Assembly (NCBI GenBank): GCA_964542895.1
Contig: CAZIWT010000002.1
Span: 9,525-73,524, forward strand
Length of the DNA: 64,000 bases
Direction of reading: 5' to 3'
DNA from: Zymogenus sp964542895
GTDB taxonomy: Bacteria; Desulfobacterota; Zymogenia; Zymogenales; Zymogenaceae
Shown here piece by piece: positions 57,576 to 64,000 of the stretch. Numbering within the stretch: position 1 is the first letter of the stretch; every line of letters starts with the position of its first letter. The notes beneath the pieces are model-generated. The model saw nothing but the letters and a program-made list of their open reading frames with translations. It was not told the DNA's origin and made no database searches. The position numbers and the translations under genes were made by a program.

Positions 57576-58745
57576 ATGAAATTTGTAAAGTCGGCCCTTT
57601 TGGCGGTGTTGACCCTGTTCCTTGTCTTTATTCTCTCGGTTCTTTTTGCGGGGACAATGGCGGTCGTCAAGATGAAATCCCCGCCGGAGCCAAAGAGTCT
57701 AACGCGGGTGGTCATCTTCACCGAGATCGGAAACAAGATATTCGAGGTGGAGGGGAGGGACACCGGCGGCATGGACGTCGAGGGCCTATTCACGAACGAG
57801 TTGATAGGAAAGCTTAAAAATGCCGGGTACGAGGTTTCCATGGCGGTGGACGATTTTAACAATCCGAAGTTCGTCTCCGTTATAAGGCGGCTGAACTCGG
57901 CCGGGGTAAAAGTCTGGGTCTGGCCCCTCCACCCGATGGAGGACGGCTACTGGCTCGCCGCCGACAACGCGGACAAGTTCCCCGCCCTGTATGACAGATT
58001 CAAGGAGTGGGTTGACAAGAACAACCTGAAGATCCAGGGCGTCATGCTCGACATGGAGCCGACTTACGACGATGTGCAAAAACTAAAAGAGGTGGTTAGA
58101 GAGGGGGGAATGGCTGGCGCCGTGAAATATCTTTTGGGCAGAAGGGACCCGGAGCTCAATGCCGGGGCGGAGGTGATCTACGCAGACACGATCGGGAAAA
58201 TTCGGGAGGACGGCTTCGAGGTTTCCACGTTCGACTACGCCTACATCATCGACGACAGGCTCGACGGAGACACCTCCATCGCCCAGATGTTCCACATCGT
58301 ATACGTAGACTCCGACTTCTCCGTCTCGATGCTTTACCGGAGCTTCTTCAAGGACTCCGGCCTGGGCACCGGCGGCGCAAACGTCCTCTCTTACGCCCTT
58401 GCCCTCGATGACAATTCCGCCGGAATCGGTAGCTACATGAAGGACTACCTGGACGTGGAGGACATGAGAGAAGACATCAGGATCGCCGCGAGGTGCTCGC
58501 CGGTGGTTCATATCTACAACCTCGAGTCCCTTGTTGGGAGGGGCTGGCTGGACGAGATCGAGAAGGTCGATATCGAGGAGCCTATCGATATATCGATTGC
58601 CAGCGCACTGACGATCTTCGGCTACAGGACGTTCTTCTTCCTCCTCGACCTCTTCACAGGGGCGAGCAGACTCTATTCGCTGCCGGTTTTCTTCGGCCTG
58701 TGGATTCTCCTTACCGTCTTCTTCTATAGGAGGAGGAGGGTATGA
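57576..58745 (+). CDS. Hypothetical membrane-anchored TIM-barrel-like protein
   Basis: 389 aa. N-terminal signal anchor (LLAVLTLFLVFILSVLFAGTMAVV) and a C-terminal hydrophobic helix with RRRRV tail. The middle reads like a beta/alpha barrel of a glycoside-hydrolase-like protein: strands VVIFTEIG, VSMAVDD, VKVWVWPL, IQGVMLDMEPTYDD, EVSTFDYAYIIDD, FHIVYVD, and VVHIYNL. The acidic VMLDMEP strand would hold catalytic-type residues. No glycosidase family assigned; envelope-facing. Starts 84 bp after the preceding gene. Confidence 0.65.
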   Translation: MKFVKSALLAVLTLFLVFILSVLFAGTMAVVKMKSPPEPKSLTRVVIFTEIGNKIFEVEGRDTGGMDVEGLFTNELIGKLKNAGYEVSMAVDDFNNPKFVSVIRRLNSAGVKVWVWPLHPMEDGYWLAADNADKFPALYDRFKEWVDKNNLKIQGVMLDMEPTYDDVQKLKEVVREGGMAGAVKYLLGRRDPELNAGAEVIYADTIGKIREDGFEVSTFDYAYIIDDRLDGDTSIAQMFHIVYVDSDFSVSMLYRSFFKDSGLGTGGANVLSYALALDDNSAGIGSYMKDYLDVEDMREDIRIAARCSPVVHIYNLESLVGRGWLDEIEKVDIEEPIDISIASALTIFGYRTFFFLLDLFTGASRLYSLPVFFGLWILLTVFFYRRRRV

Positions 58746-58942
58746 TGTTTGGGGATTAGTAGCAAAGCTTATGAATTTCCGCTTTCAACTACAAAAGCGA
58801 TTTAACGCTTTTCATACTCGCCATGAACCGCAAGTTCCGGCGAATGAAGGATTGAGTATATGGGCTTAAATGCCAGTATCGGTAAAGGAAAAATGGATTT
58901 TATTATTCGAATATCAACTTAATTCACTGTGGAGGCTGTAAA

Positions 58943-59317
58943 ATGGACAAGGCTCTTTTGATAACCGGGGGCGTTTTCAACGTCCTCCTTGCGCTTTATC
59001 ATTTGACGTTCTGGAAAAATCCCAAGCTCAACTGGGCCGAGGAGCTACCCCGCCTGGGCGACGTCAACCGCGCCATCCTTCAGGTGGCAAATTTGATGAT
59101 GATATATGTGCTCCTCTTCTTCGCCGGTCTCTCATTTCTACTATCAACGAAAGAATCGCTATGTACATTTAGCAGTGCGGTGATTTTGTTTATTGGCGGG
59201 TTTTACCTGGTCAGGGCGGTCTTGCAGTTCCCGTTCTTCGGAGCTTCAAAGATCGGCGTGATAATCTTTATCGTCTGTCTTTTGATATCGGGATGCTATT
59301 TCACGACTCTTCTGTAA
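58943..59317 (+). CDS. Small hypothetical membrane protein
   Basis: 124 aa, four hydrophobic helices (ALLITGGVFNVLLALYHLTF; AILQVANLMMIYVLLFFAGLSFLL; FSSAVILFIGGFYLVRAVLQF; IGVIIFIVCLLISGCYF). ATG with a GGAGG site. No family recognised; such four-helix proteins are often annotated as DUF-type membrane proteins. Confidence 0.7.
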   Translation: MDKALLITGGVFNVLLALYHLTFWKNPKLNWAEELPRLGDVNRAILQVANLMMIYVLLFFAGLSFLLSTKESLCTFSSAVILFIGGFYLVRAVLQFPFFGASKIGVIIFIVCLLISGCYFTTLL

Positions 59318-59410
59318 TTCTCCGGCGATTGGCTGTTTTCGGTGGACAACGTGATTTTCTTGCATAAACCTGATAGATGTATGAAGTAACGGGCTTCAAA
59401 TAAGAAGATC

Positions 59411-60196
59411 ATGACAAATCCGGTTTACAATGAAATCGGCAAGGGCTATTCAAAATACAGAAGGGCGGACTTACGGTTTGTTGACGCCGTTGTTCGATTG
59501 CTCGATCTGCCTGCCGGAAGCACGGTGGCCGACATAGGCGCCGGCACTGGAAACTACAGCCGGGCGCTGGGCGGCCGCGGTCTTTCGGTTGCGGCCGTCG
59601 AGCCGTCGCCGGTCATGTGCGATCAAGCGGTCCCTGACAAAAATGTCCGGTGGGTCATGGGCAGGGCAGAAAACATCCCCCTTGGAGATGACGCCGTGGA
59701 CGGCATCATAGCGATATTTTCTCTACACCACTTCGACGATTCGAGGCGGGCCGTCGAGGAGACGGCGAGGGTCTGCCGGGGGCCGATCCTTATCTACACC
59801 TTCGATCCGCGGGAGATAGAAAGGCCGTGGATAGCGGACTACTTCCCGTCCGTCTGGGATAGCTCTTATGATATTTTCCCGCCCATCGGGGAGATGTGTG
59901 ACACAATAAGGGGAATCACGGGAGGCGAGGTCACGGCCCACGGGTTCGATCTTTCGCACGACTTTTCAGATTTCTGCCTGATGGCGGGCTGGCGAAGACC
60001 CAATGTCTACCTCGACCCGGAGGTCAGGGCGTGCATGTCCGGATTCGCCCTTGCGGACCAAAAAGAGGTTGAGTATGGAGTCTTGCGCCTCGAGGACGAT
60101 CTGAAGTCCGGACGGTGGGAGGAGAAATATGGACGGGGACGGCTCAACTCGATCGACAATTACGACTGCGGCTATCGCTTCATTCTTTCTAAATAG
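59411..60196 (+). CDS. SAM-dependent methyltransferase
   Basis: 261 aa. Class I fold: motif I VADIGAGTGNYSRALGG near residue 41, acidic end of strand 2 in VAAVEPSPVM, motif post-I RWVMGRAENIPLGDDAVDGIIAIFSLHHFDD (motif IV region HHF), as in the UbiE/Methyltransf_11 group. Substrate unknown; small molecules are usual in this group. Single gene between membrane protein and molybdoenzyme. Confidence 0.85.
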   Translation: MTNPVYNEIGKGYSKYRRADLRFVDAVVRLLDLPAGSTVADIGAGTGNYSRALGGRGLSVAAVEPSPVMCDQAVPDKNVRWVMGRAENIPLGDDAVDGIIAIFSLHHFDDSRRAVEETARVCRGPILIYTFDPREIERPWIADYFPSVWDSSYDIFPPIGEMCDTIRGITGGEVTAHGFDLSHDFSDFCLMAGWRRPNVYLDPEVRACMSGFALADQKEVEYGVLRLEDDLKSGRWEEKYGRGRLNSIDNYDCGYRFILSK

Positions 60197-60277
60197 TATT
60201 GATTATTATATTTAGCTGTCTCTAATCGTCCTTAAGGTTTTAGAAAATCGTTTTTTAACAAAACGGAGGATAAGACG

Positions 60278-61246
60278 ATGGAAAAGAGAGTGTATTTTAA
60301 AATAGCTCTTTTAATTGTCATCGCCTCGACTCTTGCGGCCTGCGCAAAAACAAAGGCGGAGGAGGGCTTTCCCGACTTCATCACACCGAACAACAAGTAC
60401 TACGTCACCCGGATAGGGAAGGTGCCTGAGATCGATCCCGAGACGTACCGTCTCGAGGTAACGGGACTGGTCGAGAATCCCCGCTCCTTCACGTTAAAGG
60501 AGCTTCGGGAGCTCCCAACCGTGGAGCTTCCACTGACGGTGGAGTGCATCGGGAACTCCCCCAGAGGGCCCCTCCTCTCCACGGCGGTCTGGAAGGGTTT
60601 TATCCTCTACGATTTCCTCGTGAGCCTGGGCCTGAGCGAAAAGGCGACGGGGGTGAAGTACACGGCGGCGGACGGCTATTACGCCTCCCACACCATGGAG
60701 CAGATAAGGGAGAACAAGGTGCTGGCGGCCCTCTACATGAACGGCGAGGTGGTACCCCCCGTTCACGGCTTCCCGGTAAGGATCTTGAATCCCGGCTACT
60801 ACGGCGTCAAGCAGCCGGCCTGGGTGACGAAGATCGAGGTGATCGATATGCCCATTAAAGACTACTGGGAGGACCGGGGGTGGGACTGCTCGCCGCGGAT
60901 CGCCGTCGACAGCACGATATTTTTCCCCGTAAAAAAGGCGACGGCAAAGGTCGGCGAGCCGATGAAGATCGGGGGGGCGGCCTTCGTCGGGGGCACCCGG
61001 ATCGAGAAGGTGGAGCTCAGCGTTGACGGCGGCGATAGCTGGAGCACGGCCGATATCGTCGAGAAGATGGATGCTGACAACGTCTGGATATTCTGGGAGG
61101 CGGAGCTGACTTTTCCGGAGGAGGGGAGCTACATAGTAAACGTCAGGGCGACCGACATAAACGGGAACTCCCAGATCGACGATGATCCTGACAAATACGA
61201 CGGGAGGAGCGACTGGCCCATGTTGAAGGTTAAGGTGGAAAAGTAG
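60278..61246 (+). CDS. Sulfite-oxidase-like molybdopterin lipoprotein
   Basis: 322 aa. Lipobox STLAAC (Cys near 22), then the oxidoreductase molybdopterin-binding fold: RLEVTGLVENPRSFTLKELRELP, VECIGNSPRGPLLSTAVWKGF in which the Cys would ligate Mo, YYASHTMEQIRENKVLAALYMNGE, HGFPVRILNPGYYGVKQPAWVTKIEV. The C-terminus is the Ig-like Mo-co dimerisation domain (GGTRIEKVELSVDGGDSWSTADI). Periplasmic-side lipoprotein; no heme subunit adjacent. Substrate not predictable; sulfite oxidases and related reductases share this fold. A decayed copy of its N-terminal part follows. Confidence 0.88.
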   Translation: MEKRVYFKIALLIVIASTLAACAKTKAEEGFPDFITPNNKYYVTRIGKVPEIDPETYRLEVTGLVENPRSFTLKELRELPTVELPLTVECIGNSPRGPLLSTAVWKGFILYDFLVSLGLSEKATGVKYTAADGYYASHTMEQIRENKVLAALYMNGEVVPPVHGFPVRILNPGYYGVKQPAWVTKIEVIDMPIKDYWEDRGWDCSPRIAVDSTIFFPVKKATAKVGEPMKIGGAAFVGGTRIEKVELSVDGGDSWSTADIVEKMDADNVWIFWEAELTFPEEGSYIVNVRATDINGNSQIDDDPDKYDGRSDWPMLKVKVEK

Positions 61247-61269
61247 GGCCGATCTGAAGAGCATCGGCC
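61247..61269 (+). terminator. Hairpin after the molybdoenzyme gene
   Basis: GGCCGAT (61247-61253) and ATCGGCC (61263-61269), 9-nt loop, starting 1 bp after the stop. No T-run follows, so termination may be weak. Confidence 0.45.
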
Positions 61270-61274
61270 TGGCG

Positions 61275-61475
61275 GGCTTTTAAGATTTCATCAACCCGAA
61301 GGACAACTACTACGTCATCCTGACAGGGAAGGTGCCGGATATCGATCCCGAGACGTACCGCTTCGAGTTAAAGGGATTGGCCGGGAATCCCCGCTCCTTC
61401 ACGTTGAAGGGGCTTCGAGAGCTCCCGATGTTGGAATTGCCATTTACTAGGAGAAGAGGCATCGGACGACACCGT
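61275..61475 (+). pseudogene. Decayed partial copy of the molybdopterin gene
   Basis: Tandem duplicate of codons about 31-90 of the preceding gene. From GGCTTT it reads G F stop D F I N P K D N Y Y V, then GKVPDIDPETYRFELKGL and NPRSFTLKGLRELPM, matching GKVPEIDPETYRLEVTGL and NPRSFTLKELRELPT. An in-frame TAA replaces Pro, the start and signal peptide are missing, and similarity fades just before the Mo-binding Cys. Not expressible as a protein. Confidence 0.85.
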
Positions 61476-61514
61476 TTTGTAAGGGGGCATTAAAGCCTAA
61501 AGATATAGCTATAG

Positions 61515-62390
61515 TTATAGCGACATACTGTTACCGCCCCCCACATATAACAGCTGACCGGTAATCCACCGCGCCTGCTCGGAGGCCATGAAAACCACAA
61601 CATCCGCAATATCTTTGGGCTCTCCTATCCTTCTGAGTGGATAATCGTCCTCGAGCATCTTTTGCAGCTCGGCGGGGATATAGCCCGTCTGGACCGCCCC
61701 GGGAGAGATGACGTTTACAGTTATGCCGTACTTGCCGAGCTCTCTCGCGACGGCCCTGCTGTACGATTCCATTGCGTGCTTGCTGGCGTCGTAGGAGACC
61801 TCGCACGGGAATCCGGACGCCCCGTCGGCGCTGATGTTTATGATCCTTCCCCAGCCGGAGCCGCGCTTTATGTGGCGGCGGGCGAACTCCGCCATCATCA
61901 ACGCCGTTCCCCTGCTGTTTACGGCAAAATGGCTGTCGTGGGTCTCGGCCGTGATGTTGAAGAGATGAAAATCGGCCGCATGGCTGTCTTCTTCGCTCAA
62001 CCGGAACTCGGGCTCGAACGTATCCGCCTCACCATAGGCGGCGTTGTTCACGACTATCTCGACCGGGCCCAGCGATCGCTCCGCCCTGTCGAAGAGCTTC
62101 GGGATGTTCGTCGGATCGGAAAGATCGGTCTCCCATACATCCGCCGCTCCTCCCCTCTTTTCGATCTTCCGCATCACCTCATCCGCCGTTTTTGTCTGCT
62201 GGATTCGATAATGGATCACACCCGGCTCCTCTTCGGGGGAGTCTTTAAACTCCGGCTCGAGGGGGCGCCTGAAGTAGGTAACAAAGACCTTTGCGCCCTG
62301 CCCCGCAAATTCCAGGGCGGTCGCGCCGCCGATGCCGTGGTTCGCCCCGGTTATCAAAACCACCCTGTCCTTCAATCCGGTGTCTATCAT
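61515..62390 (-). CDS. Short-chain dehydrogenase/reductase
   Basis: 291 aa from the ATG that gives MIDTGLKDRVVLITG; longer in-frame starts upstream add non-family sequence containing a duplicated TAGCGGTGA. Cofactor motif TGANHGIGGA (Gly-x3-Gly-x-Gly), VVNNAAYGE, catalytic Ser in IINISADGASG and the Y-x3-K pair in SYDASKHAME. Ends in TGQLLYVGGG as in the FabG-like classical SDRs. An insertion of about 35 residues (residues ~40-75) follows the second strand. NAD(P)H-dependent oxidoreductase, substrate unknown. Confidence 0.9.
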   Translation of the reverse strand: MIDTGLKDRVVLITGANHGIGGATALEFAGQGAKVFVTYFRRPLEPEFKDSPEEEPGVIHYRIQQTKTADEVMRKIEKRGGAADVWETDLSDPTNIPKLFDRAERSLGPVEIVVNNAAYGEADTFEPEFRLSEEDSHAADFHLFNITAETHDSHFAVNSRGTALMMAEFARRHIKRGSGWGRIINISADGASGFPCEVSYDASKHAMESYSRAVARELGKYGITVNVISPGAVQTGYIPAELQKMLEDDYPLRRIGEPKDIADVVVFMASEQARWITGQLLYVGGGNSMSL

Positions 62391-62536
62391 GTTTTTCACC
62401 GCTAAATATTTATCACCGCTAAAAAACATTTTTGTTATATCGCTTTGTGAGACGGCATAATTATACAATATACTGATATTATAGGTGGGGAGGAAATAAA
62501 AAAACCGGCTCCTTATAGTTTTTAGGGACAGGAGAT

Positions 62537-63868
62537 CTACCCTTTTTCAAAACCCCTCTCACCGACGAGTCGCTTCATTACCAGACACGCCGTCAGGTCC
62601 CCAGTGACATTTACCGCCGTCCTGCTCATATCGAGGATCCTGTCCACGCCTATGATCAAGGCTATCCCGTCCGCGGGAATTCCGACACCGGCGAGGACCG
62701 TTGCCAGTATGATAATACCCACACCGGGCGTCCCAGGCGTCCCGATGGAAGCTCCCACTGAGGTGACCATCACCAGCACCAGAGACATCACGCTGAGCTC
62801 GATCCCGTAGACCTGCGCCAGAAAGACCGTCGCCGCCCCCTGGTAGAGGGCGGTCCCGTCCATGTTTATGGTCGCGCCTAAGGGAACCACGAACTTCGAT
62901 ATCGTCTCCGAGACGCCGAGCTTCTCCTGGGCGGTCTCCATCGAGAGGGGCATGACCGCCGCGGAGCTGGACGTGGAAAACGCCAGAAGCTGCACCTCCC
63001 TGATTTTGCCGAGAAAGGCAAGCGGCCTTAAGCCGGACGAGATAAAAACCATTATGAGATAGAAGAAGAGAAGAAACAGAAGCCCGATAAGGACCGTGAC
63101 GACGTAAACTCCCAGGCCCTTTAGGACGTCGAGGCCGATCTTCGATGTGATCTCGGTCATCAGCCCGAAGACGGCAAGGGGGGCCAGGCGCATCGCCCAC
63201 CTCACCACCTGCATACATACCTCCTGGAGGGACTTCAGAAGCTCCGTCATCGCCTTTGACTGGGTCTTTCTTATGGAGACCAGCGCTACGCCGAAGATTA
63301 TGGCGAAGATAACAACCTGGAGCATCTCGCCGGAGACCGCAGAATCGAGGGGGTTGTCGGGGATGATGGAGATTAAAGTCTCCGGCAGGCTCTCAGCGCC
63401 GCCGAGCTCGGTTGTCGTGTCGACGTCATTGATGTCTATCTCCATCCTCGATTCCATTGCTTTCAAGTCTATGTAGTTGCCCGGCTTTATCATAAGCGCC
63501 GATCCGAAGCCGATCGATATGGCGATCATCGTGGTGAAGATGAAGTAGATGACGATCCTCGGCCCGAGCTTTTTAAGCATGTCCATGTCCTCGTTTTCGG
63601 CGATGCCCAAAATGACCGAGGCGAAGACCAGCGGTATGACAATCATCTTGATGAGGACGAGAAAGAGCCTTCCGGGCAACGCCGCCCAACCGGTTATGGC
63701 GCTTGCGGTCTTTGGGGAGACGATCCCCATAGACGGCCCAAGGAGATATCCCACGAGGACCCCAAGGATCATACCGAGGAGGACCTTGACCCAGAGCCTC
63801 ATGTTGATCAGGTCATCGAGGTAGCCGGCGAGGTCTCTTACATGCCCGATTTTAAAGCGATTTTTCAT
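62537..63868 (-). CDS. Dicarboxylate/amino acid:cation symporter (DAACS/GltP type)
   Basis: 443 aa. Eight helices and two re-entrant loops; Ser-rich loop STSSSAAVMPLSME, helix-7 motif ATINMDGTALYQG, TSVGASIGTPGTPGVGIIIL, and helix-8 VDRILDMSRTAVNVTGD with the Asp/Arg/Asn residues that bind substrate carboxylate and Na+. The N-terminal 25 residues are a charged extension. Takes up glutamate, aspartate or C4-dicarboxylates with Na+ or H+. First gene of its transcript; 132 bp of AT-rich, otherwise featureless sequence separates it from the window end. Confidence 0.93.
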   Translation of the reverse strand: MKNRFKIGHVRDLAGYLDDLINMRLWVKVLLGMILGVLVGYLLGPSMGIVSPKTASAITGWAALPGRLFLVLIKMIVIPLVFASVILGIAENEDMDMLKKLGPRIVIYFIFTTMIAISIGFGSALMIKPGNYIDLKAMESRMEIDINDVDTTTELGGAESLPETLISIIPDNPLDSAVSGEMLQVVIFAIIFGVALVSIRKTQSKAMTELLKSLQEVCMQVVRWAMRLAPLAVFGLMTEITSKIGLDVLKGLGVYVVTVLIGLLFLLFFYLIMVFISSGLRPLAFLGKIREVQLLAFSTSSSAAVMPLSMETAQEKLGVSETISKFVVPLGATINMDGTALYQGAATVFLAQVYGIELSVMSLVLVMVTSVGASIGTPGTPGVGIIILATVLAGVGIPADGIALIIGVDRILDMSRTAVNVTGDLTACLVMKRLVGERGFEKG

Positions 63869-64000
63869 TTTTTTATCCTATAACAAAAATTCTGGCTGGG
63901 ATGACTTATTTACCCCTTTTTCTAATATCAAAAAAGGCGGAAAATATAAAGGGGAAAATCGGTTATAGAGACTTGGCGAAATCTTTTCCCTAAAAAAGAT

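Overview
The window looks like a contig from an uncultured Gram-negative bacterium, most plausibly a Desulfobacterota/deltaproteobacterium-type anaerobe. That is an inference from gene content and order: spoVG-ispE-engB, prs-rplY-pth, tig-clpP-clpX-lon, a K+-type membrane pyrophosphatase, selA, an ADP-forming acyl-CoA synthetase, an acyl-CoA dehydrogenase and several lipoproteins. No 16S gene or unambiguous taxonomic marker is present. Coding density is high, base composition is moderately GC-rich, and Arg is often encoded by AGG/AGA.

Layout. 1-6.0 kb (minus strand): a YfaT/YfaA-like envelope pair, a lipoprotein, an orphan ECF-type ATPase, a stand-alone EF-Tu-domain-II-like protein and selA. 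6.2-16 kb: folK, a radical SAM protein, a tail-anchored coiled-coil protein, a sensor histidine kinase, an adenylate cyclase, a lipoprotein and a Na/Pi cotransporter with PhoU tail. 16-21 kb: ileS-lspA-lgt, isoleucyl-tRNA charging plus two lipoprotein-processing enzymes. 21-31.4 kb (minus strand): ferredoxin-like protein, hppA, pth, rplY, prs, tRNA-Gln, spoVG, ispE, engB, a THEP1-type NTPase and a 32-codon bS22-like ribosomal protein gene. 31.6-32.5 kb: an alpha/beta hydrolase with a Cys nucleophile behind a palindromic operator.

32.9-41.2 kb (minus strand) is the most unusual region: a RiPP (ribosomally made, modified peptide) locus. In transcription order it holds a nucleotidyltransferase, two PqqD-like peptide chaperones, two radical SAM/SPASM enzymes, precursor peptide B (8 Cys), an HPr-kinase-like protein, a decayed precursor fossil, precursor peptide A (6 Cys), a soluble S26-type peptidase and an AMP-forming ligase. 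Both intact precursors share one leader and have cores made of 10-13-residue units, each with one Cys in a Gly-rich context. The core enzymes resemble the SynChlorMet (Scm) cassette, whose precursor I recall as unidentified, so these repeat peptides are strong candidates for the missing substrates. The kinase and nucleotidyltransferase suggest further tailoring beyond radical chemistry.

41.3-51 kb (plus strand): ADP-forming CoA ligase alpha-type protein, an AT-richer TPR protein, tRNA-Lys and tRNA-Leu, the protein quality-control block tig-clpP-clpX-lon, and tRNA-Val. 51-64 kb: a half-size permease, a CDF transporter with altered metal ligands, an acyl-CoA dehydrogenase, an SCP2-like protein, rarA, several hypothetical envelope proteins, a methyltransferase, a sulfite-oxidase-like lipoprotein with a decayed tandem partial copy, an SDR and a DAACS symporter.

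G-rich purine tracts recur across the window, in intergenic spacers and as in-frame low-complexity insertions in conserved enzymes (Pth, IspE, the histidine kinase).
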